In this document: one piece after another, positions 12,836 through 23,745 of the stretch
Layout: each line of letters begins with the position of its first letter
Numbering within the stretch: position 1 is the first letter of the stretch
Assembly: GCA_003508835.1 (NCBI GenBank)
Contig: PUFA01000007.1
Location: 15,399,001 to 15,463,000, forward strand
Direction of reading: 5' to 3'
Origin: Eonycteris spelaea
Taxonomy: Eukaryota; Chordata; Mammalia; Chiroptera; Pteropodidae
DNA length: 64,000 nucleotides
Translations under genes and position numbers: made by a program
The notes under the pieces: generated by a model
Databases searched by the model: none
The model's input: only the letters and a program-made list of their open reading frames with translations
Told to the model about the DNA's origin: nothing

Positions 12836-12931
12836 AAATATGAGCTTGTACTTTAAGCAGAACTTATACATTACCATGAGAACAAAATATGAGCTTGTAC
12901 TTCAAGCAAAACTTACACATTACCATGAGAA
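12836..12931. repeat. Tandem duplication of a 48-bp unit
   Basis: Two adjacent units (about 12836-12883 and 12884-12931) both contain 'tatgagcttgtactt', 'aagca', 'aactta' and 'cattaccatgagaac'. They differ at only three positions. There is no microsatellite core, so this is a local tandem duplication. Confidence 0.9.
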
Positions 12932-13337
12932 CATCTTTTACAAAAATGATTTTTATCTGCCTCTGGGCTTTTAACCTTTTTTCTTTTGCCCCTCTGCTAC
13001 GAGGGAAAGTGCTCTTTGGGCTGGACTCCTGGGTATCACAGGGGCACAGGTGACAGTGCTTTTAAATACATGTTGTCCTCTTGGACCTCTGGTGGAGCAC
13101 ACCCACTGAGCTATCAGCAGGGACCTGCTAGGCTGAGATTTCTCAAGACTTTTCTGGTGATTATCTTCCTTACATGTTTCCTCCACAGGACACTAACAAA
13201 TGGATCAGAGGCAGACAGTCGTTAGCTATTGTGAATTTCTTTTTGTACTTAACATTTCAGTGTGTCTTCCTTTCAGGGGATGTGCTTTATGCTCACCTTA
13301 AATTGAGGATCCCCAGAGGCAATAGATTGACTCGAGA
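12932..13337. other. Unassigned sequence
   Basis: No family is recognised. The part at about 12985-13130 is GC-richer than average and carries overlapping short open frames on both strands, without any recognisable protein similarity. Confidence 0.3.
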
Positions 13338-13432
13338 TATATATTTTTATGTATATTCATATACATGTATGTTTACATATATACATACATGCTTGTGTAT
13401 GTTTACATATGTACATACATGCATATGTATAT
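13338..13432. repeat. TA/CA-rich low-complexity repeat
   Basis: The tract is built of TATATA, ATACATACATGC and GTATGTTTACATAT units. Two imperfect units of about 30 bp are visible ('gtatgtttacatatatacat' and 'gtatgtttacatatgtacat'). Confidence 0.8.
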
Positions 13433-13689
13433 CCTACATGAACACATGTGCATTTATGAGTCCTTATTCAGTTATCCTTAATTTATCTAAATTTGTGTTA
13501 AATGTATTTTTTAATTTGCGTGATGATCACTTAAAGTTATCAAAATATAACATCTGAAAACAAATTTGCTACTTTGAATTTTAAGAGGCTAGAGAAAGGA
13601 ATAAATCAGTCAACTTAATGTTCCTATTTAATTGTGGTTGTTTTGATGAGTCAATTATTAGATGTGGTGACACATTTAATGTACATTTT

Positions 13690-13795
13690 CTAAGTGTTTG
13701 GGTTAGATTAGCAAACAATGCAGATTAAGATTCATGCTTTTGTGAAGTTTATATTCTAGTAGGGGGGTAGAAAATAACTAATAGAATTATTTTGG
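13690..13795 (-). repeat. L2 LINE fragment, reverse
   Basis: 'gattaagattcatgcttttg' followed by 'tgaagtttatattctagtag' matches the reverse complement of the L2 3' region (usual form 'gagcttacattctagt'). The fragment is short and diverged. Confidence 0.45.
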
Positions 13796-13849
13796 TAATA
13801 TGCTGTCGTGTTAATACATTACCCCCAAATATATTGTGGCATAAATAAC

Positions 13850-14240
13850 ATTCAAAAAAAGAAGTGATGGTGAGATGTAGAGAAGCTTAAACCCTCACAC
13901 ATTGCTAGTGGGTATGTAAAATAACATAGTCACTTTGGAAAACATTTTAAAAGTTTCTTAAAGAGTTAAACATAAATTATCACATAATCCAGAAGTTTTA
14001 CCCAAGAGAAATAAAAACACATGTCCACAAAAAAGACTTGTATATGAATGCTCATAGTAGCATCATCCGTAATAGCTAAAAAGGAGAAATAATCCATATA
14101 TCTATTAACTGATAATGTATAGTGTAAACAAAAGTGGTATATCTATACACTGGAATGCTATTCAGCGGTGAACAGGAGTGAAGAACTAATGCATGCCACT
14201 ACATGGATGAGCCTCAAAAGCATTAAGCTAAATGATAGAA
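13850..14240 (+). mobile_element. L1M 3' region
   Basis: Sense-orientation L1 3' landmarks are present: 'gatggtgagatgtagagaag', 'cacattgctagtgggtatgt', 'catagtagcatcatccgtaa', 'cactggaatgctattcagcg' and 'ccactacatggatgagcctc'. The copy is old and has no open reading frame. Confidence 0.75.
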
Positions 14241-14389
14241 TCAGTCTCTTTAGCATGGTGATTTCAGGACAGCTGGGCTTTGGGCTTCTAAGTTGCCTGT
14301 CCTGAGAGGAAGAGAGACAATAGGAAGCTATATTGCTTTTTACGATCTCCCCTTGGGAGCCATTCTACTGATTCTATTTCTTAAAACTC
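14241..14389. other. Non-L1 segment between two L1 3' pieces
   Basis: About 150 bp, including 'atggtgatttcaggacagct', lies between two L1 3' fragments. It does not fit the L1 consensus that I remember. It may be a small insertion, or divergent 3' UTR of the first element. Confidence 0.35.
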
Positions 14390-14790
14390 CAGCAGTATAT
14401 ACATGCAATGGAATATTATTCCGCCTTAAAAAGAAGCAAATTCTGCCATATGCAACAATGTGGATGAAAGTTGAGGACATTATGCTAAGTTACATAAGCC
14501 AATCACAGGAGAAATATCACACGATTTCACTAATATGAGGTATCTAAAATAGTCAGATCATAGAAGCAGATTGTAGAATGGTGGTTGCCAGGGCTGGGAG
14601 GGAGGGGAACATGGGGAGTTGCTGCTCAGTGGGCATGACTTCTCAGTTGCATGTGCTGAGTAAGTTCTAAAGATCTTCTGTATGATATTACGACGATAGT
14701 CAACAATACTGTATTGTACACTTAAAAATTTGAGAGAACTCACATTAAATGCTTTTATCACAGTAAAAAGTAAATCAACCCAATAAACAA
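14390..14790 (+). mobile_element. L1M 3' end
   Basis: The L1 3' end is present in sense orientation: 'gcaatggaatattattccgc', 'gcaacaatgtggatgaaagt', 'aggacattatgctaagttac', 'gaatggtggttgccagggct' and 'gtattgtacacttaaaaatt'. The first part repeats the region already present just upstream (about 14155-14215). This is therefore a second L1 copy rather than a simple continuation. Confidence 0.75.
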
Positions 14791-14814
14791 AACTAGAGTG
14801 GTTTTATACTTTTT

Positions 14815-15590
14815 ACCAGACGTTCTTTTAGGTACTTGGTTTCCGTAGTGAAACATAACAGCCCCCAATCCTTGCTCTCCTGGGGCTTACATTCTGGTTG
14901 GAGGAACAGACAATATATTATAGGTGTGTTGGAAATAAAAGCTATGAATAAAAGTAATAGAATTATAAAAGCAAAATCAGTGGTGGGTTGGAGAGGGTAC
15001 TGAAATTTCCAATGTGTTGGACATGGTTGGTCTCATTGAAAAGTGACATTTGAGCTAAGACTTGAAGGGGGTTAGGGGGTTAGATATCTGGGAGAAGATT
15101 CCTCTATGCAGAGGGGCCAGCCAGAGCAAAGTCTGGCATAGGACTTTGCTGGAGTTTTTGAGGATTAGCAAGCAAACCAGTGAAGTTGGAGCAGTGAGAA
15201 TCAGGGATGGGTCATAGGAGATGATAGCATAGAAGTAAAAGAGGGGGCAGTCACATAGGATCTAATAGGTCATTATAAGAACTTGTAGGGAAAGAGAAGT
15301 CATTGGAGGGTTTTCAGCTTGTGATATCATCTGACTTAGTATTTTATTGGAAACTTTCTGGCTGCTGTGTTGCGAATAAACTATATTGGAGCAAGGGTAC
15401 ATGCAGTGAGACCAGTTAAGAGGCTGTTGCATGAATCCAGAAAAGAGCTGACGGTGGATCTGACCAGGATAGTACCAGTGAAGATGATAAGAGCTGGTTG
15501 GAGTCTGAAAATATTTTTTGATTTTAGAAACAATTATTTCTTAGCAGAGTGGATGTGGTAAGGAGAGAGAAAAGTCAAGGATATCTGCTT
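14815..15590 (-). repeat. L2 LINE, long reverse fragment
   Basis: On the + strand the order is 'cttgctctcctggggcttac' (with 'attctggttgg' following), 'gaaaagtgacatttgagcta', 'gacttgaagggggttaggg', 'gtcattggagggttttcagc', 'ggctgctgtgttgcgaataa' and 'ccagttaagaggctgttgca'. This is the reverse complement of a contiguous L2 3' region from the end of ORF2 into the 3' UTR. At about 775 bp it is one of the longest L2 copies here. The coding frame is destroyed. Confidence 0.8.
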
Positions 15591-15764
15591 TTATTTTAGC
15601 TATTAATAATTATACAGCTATTATTAGGAGGTAAAAGTCCCATGGAAAGATTGATCATACATAGTGGGCATGTAATAATTATTAAATATATGTTTTTGGA
15701 TATTAAGAATGGGAAAAACATTGGGAAAAAAGGAGGAAGAGATAGAAAGGATGAAAGCAGGAGC

Positions 15765-15985
15765 TGAAAGTCCTTGATTCAAATCCCAGGTCCTATTCAT
15801 AACTGTAAGAACTTGAGGAGTTATTCCAAGTTCCTGAGCCTCGGCTTCCTTTGGAAAGATGTGATTATCAAAACTTTTATAACTTATAATGTATTGGCAA
15901 GAATTAAATGATATTATAAATGGAAAGCATTTAATGTCCCACCTGGTACGTGGTAAGTACTCAGTGAATGGTAGCTGTTATTATC
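15765..15985 (+). repeat. MIR SINE
   Basis: Near-complete sense MIR: 'ccttgattcaaatcccaggt', 'taagaacttgaggagttatt', 'cctgagcctcggcttccttt', 'gaattaaatgatattataaa' and the end 'ggtacgtggtaagtactcag' with 'tgaatggtagctgttattat'. Confidence 0.85.
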
Positions 15986-16769
15986 ATCATCAATAAAAAT
16001 GGAAGGATGGAGGAAACTGAGATAATTTCCTTCTACTCATAAGTGAGAATTAGAAGTAGGCAATATTGCCAAAATAGCATCATGAGACTTCTCAAGACAG
16101 TATATGGGTCGAGCCATTGCCCACTTGTCAGTTAATAGAAAGGCGTCGAAAAAAGGGATGGGCCATTTTCTAGTAAAATATCATTTAGTCTAAAACATTG
16201 TGGTCTGCCTTAAACCCTGCAGTCTTCCTTATCAGTTCAGCTTTTGACTAATTTAATTGGACTCTGAGCCAGCTCGGAAAATTGCTTTAATATTTCTGGG
16301 CAGAGATCTGGCTAGTGACAGATGGAACCACTGGTAATGGTTATGTTACTGTGTTTTTGTTTATCTTTGTGTCTATCTGCTAATTATCCATGATAAAGGT
16401 GTCATAGGCTGGAAATACTGATATTGAGAAATTGAATCAATTAGAAATCTGGAATTATTATCACTAGAGACTCACCAGTAATGATTAATTGAAATGTCTA
16501 ACAGGAAACCTTGTTAGATCCAGTCAATAAAGAAAGGAAGTATCTTATCAATAAAGAAAGATAAGTATCTTATGTAGTTGTTACCAAGTGGTTTTCATAT
16601 ATAATCAATTTCCTTAGAAATGTTCATTCTTCCCTTAGTGTGGTATACTTAACTTTTTTAAAAAAGAATATGTGCTTGATGTCATATACGCTGTTTACAA
16701 ACCATTCCATGCATATGTTATAGATTGAAAATAATGATAATTCTTTAGCACATCAAGTAAAGCATTATA
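15986..16769. other. Unassigned sequence with a small direct duplication
   Basis: No family is recognised. At 16524-16572 the phrase 'tcaataaagaaag' plus 'aagtatctta' occurs twice in tandem with small differences, a local duplication of about 25 bp. Confidence 0.5.
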
Positions 16770-17160
16770 AAAATAAGATCTATTTATTTTGGCTTTAAAT
16801 TGTGTATCTCAAATGTGCAGAAAAATTCAGAAAATATAATGGATATCATGTACTCAGCATCCAGATTTCTAAAAATTAACATCTCACCCTATTTGCTTCA
16901 AATATTTATTATTTTATAGAGAAATAAACTACTTTTGATACTACTAAGGTCCCACCAACCTTCTTCTCTCCCTCTTTTCCAGAGGAAGCCCTTTACCAAA
17001 TTTGGTCTCTATTTTTCTCATGCATGTATTTGAATTCAATAGATATGTAGACAGTCATAATCAATAAATGCTTTTCCTGTCTTAAAATATTATATTAGTT
17101 ATATCACATTGTATACCGCAGGAAAGTAGTATGATAATAACTTGGTAAAAAATGATAAAG
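16770..17160 (-). repeat. Possible old L1M fragment, reverse
   Basis: 'gtactcagcatccagatttc', 'aaaaattaacatctcaccct' and 'ttgcttcaaatatttattat' recall the reverse complement of an old L1 3' UTR that carries a 'taacattttgccacatttgc'-like phrase. The match is weak, so both family and orientation are tentative. Confidence 0.4.
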
Positions 17161-17849
17161 CCTAGATAAAGCTTCATTGGAGCTGAAGAATGTTAGAAAT
17201 ACCTGGTCATTGAATGATATTGAGAGAAAGCTATAGGATTAAATTTGGGCAAAACAATAATTGCCCTCTATCCTAAAAATGATGTGATGAAATGGGACTC
17301 TGAGTTTCAAACAACATCATTGTGAATCAGAAATAGCTGAAGCATCTAAATCCAAAATCTAGAATTGCAAATATTGACATTAATCTCTACTAACCCAGCC
17401 AGTAAATACCGCCATTTGGGACTATTCTGCCAACTGTGTACTCAAGAATGATGTCACCTTACATAAACTTTTCTCTTTGGGCCAGTGATTGGGCAGGCCT
17501 TTGCAGAATACAAAATGTATTAAAACTAAAATCAATATGTGATTTCTTTAAAAGAAGGTGCACAATGAATATTATTTAATGTTAATATTCAGAGAGTTAA
17601 AATTTATACTATTTCTGCTAGAAAATATAAGATTTGCCAAATTTTTGTAAAAAATTTGTAAAATTCACTAGGATTTTACCGGTTTATTTGCTCACACAGC
17701 ATAAGCCAAAGGTAAGTACTGGAACAAAGCAGGTATTTAGTATTCATGTCTATTTGCAACTTGCTTTACACGCTCAATACTATGTTCTTTTAAGTTTCTG
17801 TATTTTAAATTGTGGATCAGGTTCATTATTTTTAACCATTATATAAGAC
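17161..17849. other. Unassigned sequence
   Basis: I see no repeat family, gene or regulatory element in this AT-rich stretch. Confidence 0.35.
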
Positions 17850-17880
17850 AAACACATGCGCACATACACACACACATATA
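17850..17880. repeat. (CA)n microsatellite
   Basis: An interrupted CA tract ('acacatgcgcacatacacac') ends in 'acacatata'. Confidence 0.8.
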
Positions 17881-18440
17881 GACCCAGGGTATTTCTGCTT
17901 CTTTAAGAGATGGTTTTTAATTTTTTCTTATTGTTAACCATGCTTTAGTTGACACGTAAGGACATTTCACTTGTGAAGAGGGGCAGCAGTTTCTCTAGGA
18001 TAGAAATCTAGCAGTAGTACTGGTGGTCTGCAAGCGTGCACACCTAAGTTTTACCGAGTATTGCCAAGTTGCTTTCTAAAGGGTTGTACCAACTTTTCAC
18101 AGGCTGTGTATGTTAATATCAACATTTGGTATCATCAGACCAGTCAGTCAGTTATTATGGCCAATTTGATAACCATAAAGACATTTCACCTTTAATTTGT
18201 ATTTCCTGGATCAGTAAAGTTCCATTTCTTGTGGAATTTATTGGTTATTTGAATTTTTTAAATATATTGTTATATTTTTCTATTGTGATTCTCTTTATTG
18301 TTTTGTGAAAGAATTTTAGGTATTCTGGCTTCTATGATTTATCTGCAATATATATCTTAAAAATCTTCTCAAAGTCTGTAGCTTATCTTTCCATTTTACA
18401 GTGAGATCTTTTGTTATACAGACATTTAACTTAGGTTTCT
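17881..18440 (-). mobile_element. L1M 3' region, reverse
   Basis: The + strand reads as an inverted old L1: 'gctttctaaagggttgtacc', 'tcctggatcagtaaagttcc', 'ggttatttgaatttttta', 'gaattttaggtattctggct', 'cttctcaaagtctgtagctt' and 'atctttccattttacagtga'. No intact frame remains. Confidence 0.7.
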
Positions 18441-19027
18441 ACAGTGTTAGTTGAGCTTTAAAGAGCTGTGGAAAAGAGAAGTTGAACTGAACAACTATAT
18501 TTTTTTCTCAGATAGCAGCTCATGAAATAGTTTGAGCCTCTGGGGGAAAGAAAGTCCAATATGTTCAACCAAAAATTAAATTGAGAATGCTGATTAACTG
18601 AGTATTTCTGAATCAATAATTGAGGTCGTGCAGTTTTACAAATTTCTGGATGTTGAATATATCAAGAATTCTCATATACTTTCTGAGTTTTCAAAGGTTG
18701 GTTCTATCTATGTATTAGTAGCCATTTGGCTATTAATATTAATTCAGTTCACTAGATAGTTCAACTATTATTTAAATTAATTAGCTAGTCATTCTGTACT
18801 TGCTGAAGACCAGGCTGAACTACCCATTATTGTCTGTCATATTAGATAATGAAATTCATGGAACCCCAAAATAACTCAGTAAATTTTAACTCAGTAACTT
18901 TACATTACTGAACAGATTATTGGACACACGTAGATTTCACTTTGTACGGGAAGAGATGGCTCTGAGCTGTGTATTTTTGCTATGAATTAGATAAAGCCCA
19001 GGTTTAAAACTTATTTTAAGGCATCTT
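18441..19027. other. Unassigned sequence
   Basis: AT-rich DNA without recognised repeats or genes. Confidence 0.35.
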
Positions 19028-19085
19028 ACACACACACACACACACACACACGCACGCGCATGCACACACACGTGTGTACACACCC
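19028..19085. repeat. (CA)n microsatellite
   Basis: CA repeats from 19028 with CG interruptions ('cacgcacgcgcatgcacac') pass into GTGTGTACACAC. The run holds some of the few CpGs of the neighbourhood. Confidence 0.9.
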
Positions 19086-19479
19086 AATTGATGGACATTA
19101 TTATAAATACATTCAAATTATTGTAATCTATATTGCAGTGTATCTCTGGAAAGAGATTTTCACCATTGAGTGTAAAGTGAATCTGATGTGCTTATAAACT
19201 TCAGCAGTTAATTGAGGTTGCAGTCACTCTGTAGTCTTCTATAAGAATTCTACAGTGTGTTTCCAGCATACAGTGGATTTATTGACTTATGCTCATTCTC
19301 TGAAGCATTCAACATGCCACAATTTACCTCTGCTTCCATTAAGTTTCTCTGGCCATTTTGTAGATTGTTAATTATCAGTTCCTTAAATATGAGGAACAAT
19401 CTACTTATGACAATAAATGGCAATCATTGCATAATTTGTAGAGGCAAAAAAAAATTTAATTGACTTCTAAAAGCCTTTC

Positions 19480-19600
19480 TAAAAATTGCCTACAATGAGA
19501 CAGACATTATGCTGGATATTGGAGATATAAAGATGAAAGGAAAAAAGACTTGGTTTCTGCCCTCAAGGGGCTCATTAATTCCATGCTACTATCGTTCCAG
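19480..19600 (-). repeat. L2 LINE fragment, reverse
   Basis: 'gagacagacattatgctgga', 'tattggagatataaagatga' and 'ctgccctcaaggggctcatt' match the reverse complement of the L2 3' end (usual form '...gctggggatacaaagatgaa' and 'ccctcaaggagctcac'). Confidence 0.65.
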
Positions 19601-20824
19601 CAGGATCGACATATATATATATTTTGAAATCTGTTAAAACAAGGTAATTATTTTTTCCTGAGCTTATGACCAACTCCATGTGAGCTCAGAAAGTCTTCAC
19701 ATTTACGAAATGACCATTGGCGATCTTATTGAGTATTTCACGCGCTATCTTTGCAATTAATCAGGAGATAAGCTCAGAGCCCAGTACTCCCAGGTGACCG
19801 TAGCCATTTAAATAAAAGACATAAGAGCATTAGTTCCATTTGAACCTCCTTGTCCTTCCGACATGAACCTGCCAGTAGCACTGTCTTGAAAGGATGTTCC
19901 TTAGCACTGCAGAGATTAGTCAGGCTATAACAGGTTCCTGGGGAGAGCAATCATGCACTGATGCTGCATTCATTGGTTTCCCTTTATGTTCCATGTGAAA
20001 AGGCCAGCTGCTAAAAAAATGGATTTTTTTCTTTGTCCTGTTGCTGTGATTCTGAAGAACTAGAAGCTGTGTAACTGGCATCCATGGAAACAAAAGTTTT
20101 GTTCAAGCCGGAGAAATGCTAGAAAATATTTGTTGTTGTATTGAAAGGCACTGATATCTTATATTTTCATTTCATCAGATTATAGCTTGACTAAAGAATG
20201 AAAAGGATTAGAAAAGCCTAATTACCAAAATGTAATTCATTTCTTTTTTCCAGTTCTGGATATTGCTCTGTCAAGACAAATGACCCTTCAAATACTTCAA
20301 ACGTTTCTGATTTTATCATTAGAATTATTAATGATTGTTACCCAGCATTGGAAGTGAGGCAAGCTTTAAATAGGTCTTGATTACTAAATGGAGTTCTTCA
20401 GTAATGCATAAAATTCAGCATAGACTACAAGGCATAAAAATGTCAGTACTGAATTATTTTACAAATACAATTAAAAGGTAAATAAAGGCACAGTGAAATG
20501 GCAAAATTATTAAAATTTACATATGATTTCAAAACCTGTGTCATAACATTAGGAAAGAATTTGTACTGCAGCCATGATTACATATTTTGAATAGGTTAGT
20601 CCTTTCTCCTAAATGTCATTACCATCATTTTCCTTAACATGATATTCTGCTCTCAAAATCCATTAAATTTTTTTTACATTCAGCTTTACTGATTATTTTG
20701 TCATTGCTTACTGTGTAGAGGGGCTAAGAATGGGATGCATTTTAAAAAAATCTTGTTTGTTTATATTTTCTTGAATGTATTGTTTAGTTGTAGTATTAGC
20801 ACCTTGATCTAAGTAGCCAGGTGC
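19601..20824. other. Unassigned AT-rich sequence, possible conserved non-coding DNA
   Basis: No repeat is recognised over about 1.2 kb apart from a short TA run at 19612-19622. The part at 20050-20700 is dense in homeodomain-type cores ('attagaattattaatgattg', 'taaataggtcttgattacta') and free of old-repeat signatures. This is compatible with, but does not prove, constrained non-coding sequence. Confidence 0.3.
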
Positions 20825-21172
20825 TACAGTATGAATGGTTCTGTCCCCCACAAAATTCACATGTTGGAATCCTAATGCCCAATATGACCATCTGAGAAAG
20901 TGAGGCTTTAGAAGGTGATTAGGTTGTGAAGGTAGAGCTCTCATGAATGGGATTAGTGCTTTATAAAAAAGACGCCACAGAGCTCTCTAACCCCTTCCAC
21001 TGTGTGAGAATACAGTGAAAAGTCAAAACTGGACAAGGGCCCTCACTAGACCTTGCTAGCACCCTTATCTCAGACTTCCAACCTCCGAGAAGTAAGAAAT
21101 TTTTGTTCTCTATAAGTTACCCAGTCTGTGGTTTTGTTATAGCAGCTCAAACATACTAAGACATACATCAAC
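20825..21172 (+). mobile_element. MaLR-type solo LTR (MST/MLT1 group)
   Basis: The sense LTR is recognisable throughout: 'cacaaaattcacatgttgga', 'gaggctttagaaggtgatta', 'gagctctcatgaatgggatt', a TATA-like 'gctttataaaaaagacgcc', 'ccttccactgtgtgagaata', and the end 'ttacccagtctgtggttttg' followed by 'ttatagcagctcaaacatac'. This layout is that of non-autonomous ERVL-MaLR LTRs. Length is about 350 bp and no internal region adjoins it. Confidence 0.8.
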
Positions 21173-21429
21173 CAGTTACCATCTCTTACTAAATTTTTAT
21201 ATATACTACACTTTGCTCCAAAATATACTTGAGTTTTCTAGCAATAGTGAAATAATAAAAACAGATAAAGCAAATGGAAATTAAAAATTTAAAGGGAGAT
21301 TGGAAATATGTAGTAGTAAGAGAAAAATGCATTAGACTACTTGGGCAAATTAATTATTGTAACTTAGTCCTATAACTTTATCAAAATTCAAAGGAAAATA
21401 TTATGAAGAGATGTATCAAAATTCATCCA

Positions 21430-21935
21430 ACAAGGTGTGGCAGGAATACTCTAAGATGGCCTCTGCTTAAATGTGGTCTGGACTAGCAACTTGCTTCTAA
21501 CCCATAGAATACAACAAAGGTAATGAGATACCACTTCTGCAATTAGACTACATAAAATTGTAGCCCCTGTCTTGCTAGCTGGCAGGCTCTCTCTCTTGCT
21601 GGTTTTGATGAAGTAAACTATTGTGTTGGAGAGATTCATATCACAGTAATCTTAGGTCAGTTTCCATCCAATATCCAGCAGAAAAGTAAGGCCATGAGTC
21701 CAGCAATCCTTCGAAACTGAATCCAGTCAAAGAACCATGTAAGCAAACGTTGAAGGGAACCCTTACCCAGTTGTGCCTTCACATGAGACCTTAGCCCTGA
21801 CCGTACCTTGATTACGGCTTCTTAGAGAGACTGTGAAGTAGAACCCAGCTAAGCTATAGCTGGATTCATGAAATACAGACACTGAGAATTAGTAAATATA
21901 CGTTATTTTAATTTGATAACTTGTTATTATAGCAT
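21430..21935 (+). mobile_element. MLT1-like solo LTR
   Basis: 'tggtctggactagcaacttg', 'gagataccacttctgcaatt', 'ctagctggcaggctctctct', 'ggccatgagtccagcaatcc' and 'cagctaagctatagctggat' follow the order of MLT1 LTRs in sense orientation. The 3' end, near 'gacactgagaattagtaaat', is diverged. It lies 260 bp from another MaLR LTR in the same orientation. Confidence 0.65.
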
Positions 21936-22644
21936 AAGATTAATTTTTTTCCAAAAGTAACATTTCCTATAGATCTGTATGCAAGGATTCCTGTACAACA
22001 TGAAGTCTTTTCCAACAAGTTAATAAAGCTAAAGAAATGTTATTTAGTGAGTATTTTCTATGAGGCTTCTATGTAAACTGTTTGTAAGCCTAAATTTAAA
22101 TTCAACAAAGTCTTTAGAAGTGTTTTTGGGTAAAAATTCAAGATAGTAAAGGCAACAAAATTTATTATCTCATGAACCAACCTAATAATAGCCAGTGGAA
22201 CATGAAAGATCTAGAGGTACGGCAGCTATTTGTCCTTTAGGATACATCAAACGAGCTCTTTGCAAATGCTGGGCTGTAGTAAATTTTTGGCAGTATTCTC
22301 TCAGGAGTGCTGCAGTGCAGATATTCTGCATTGTCAATAAAGTTGCCATCCATATGCTTTATATGTGTGGCACGCAGGCAGAAAGCCCTGCATTCTCCTT
22401 GGAAAATTCAGAAAACTAGCTCATGCTCTGATCTTGACAAGGGCCATGCGACTCCCATTTGAAGGAAGGGCTTCCAAGGTATCAGTAGGTAGAATTTTTT
22501 TTTTTCCTGAAAAATCATTTTGAATTTGCTCAATATTTGGCAAGGGCTCAGAGATCCTAGATATCTATGTCATTGCTTAGAGAAAAGTTTTCACCTGAAT
22601 AAAATATGAAAGGTAGGGATTAGCCAGTTGGTTCCTACCACTCT
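21936..22644. other. Unassigned sequence
   Basis: I recognise no repeat or gene here. Confidence 0.35.
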
Positions 22645-22870
22645 TTTATTTCTTGGTTTTATTTATTTTTATTTTAAATTTTAAAAAGTTAGACATTCAT
22701 AAATCTATGAAGTGATCCCCCCGATTACTGTAGCACCCATCTCACTACACACAACCATTGCAATAATATCGACTCTATACCCTGTGCTATTCTCTAAATC
22801 CCCATGGCTGTTTTGTAACTACAAATTTGTCCTTCTTCATTGGGAGATGAACCTTCATTAGATTCCCAAG
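22645..22870 (-). mobile_element. L1 3' end fragment, reverse
   Basis: 'gaagtgatccccccgattac', 'aatatcgactctataccctg' and 'ggctgttttgtaactacaaa' correspond to the reverse complement of an L1 3' UTR of the kind that carries 'agtgatcacccaataagtct'. The left edge is A/T-rich, as expected for an inverted poly-A. Confidence 0.55.
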
Positions 22871-23159
22871 ATTCTTTAATAGACCTCAGGTTATACCATA
22901 AATGTTACATATTTTTGATAAGGACTTTAGCCCGGAGCCTATGCCAGGATGTGTTAGCTGTAAATCATTGCCTCAAAGAATTGAATGACCAGACTTCTTA
23001 GATAAAGGTATTTAGAACTCAGTATTTCTGCATTTGAAGAGGACTGATGGACCTTCTTATTTCGGCATTGAATTTTTATATATGTTATTTTTCTTTCTTG
23101 GAAGCAGAGCATATAATTAACTTAATACGTCGTTAAAAATGCTTGCCAAATCGTTGCAC
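22871..23159. other. Unassigned sequence
   Basis: No feature is recognised. Confidence 0.35.
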
Positions 23160-23385
23160 CGAAGCAGTGCCTTGGCGTGGTTCAAGGTCAGACTTCCTGG
23201 GTTTGGTTTCTATTCTATCATACACCTGCTATGTTAGCCTGGGTGAGTTATTTGACTAACTCGTGCCTTTCGTTTCTTCTTTGTAAAATGTTGATAATAA
23301 TAATACTTGGTTCAGGGTCCATGCAAACTCATGTATCTTGCACATACTAAGCCTTCTATTATTATGAACTATTAAACACTTAGCT
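23160..23385 (+). repeat. MIR SINE
   Basis: Sense MIR: 'gtcagacttcctgggtttgg', 'cctgggtgagttatttgact', 'cgtttcttctttgtaaaatg' and the tail 'cttgcacatactaagccttc'. Confidence 0.8.
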
Positions 23386-23654
23386 AGCTGATGTTATTAT
23401 TCTCTCATATCACAGATCAATTACAAGTTCCCTTGTTTATAAGGCACTACCAACTTGTTATAATAAAGACATGTTAGCAGGATATAGCAGAAGATGATCC
23501 CCTTCGCAGTAGGTGCAACATCCTCATCCACAGTGGCAAAGAGTATCACCACGTTAAACTGCAGTTTTCCTGTAGTGGCTCTTGAGACAATTTCTGGTTG
23601 TCAAATTGTGTGAGTAGCAGCTGTGTGGGAGTCATCAATACTTCCCACCAAATA
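23386..23654. other. Unassigned sequence
   Basis: No family is recognised. Confidence 0.3.
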
Positions 23655-23745
23655 GCCCGATTTTCCTCCTTCTAGGCAAATGGCTGGATTGTGCCTCCCC
23701 ACCCCTTGAAGTTAGGTGCGGCCGTGAGATTTCCTCATACAGTAC
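23655..23745 (+). repeat. Possible LTR/MER-type fragment
   Basis: 'ggctggattgtgcctcccca' followed by 'ccccttgaagttaggtgcgg' and 'ccgtgagatttcctcat' resembles the start of a common mammalian element ('...ccttgaagttaggtgtggcc'). The family cannot be named with confidence. Confidence 0.35.
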
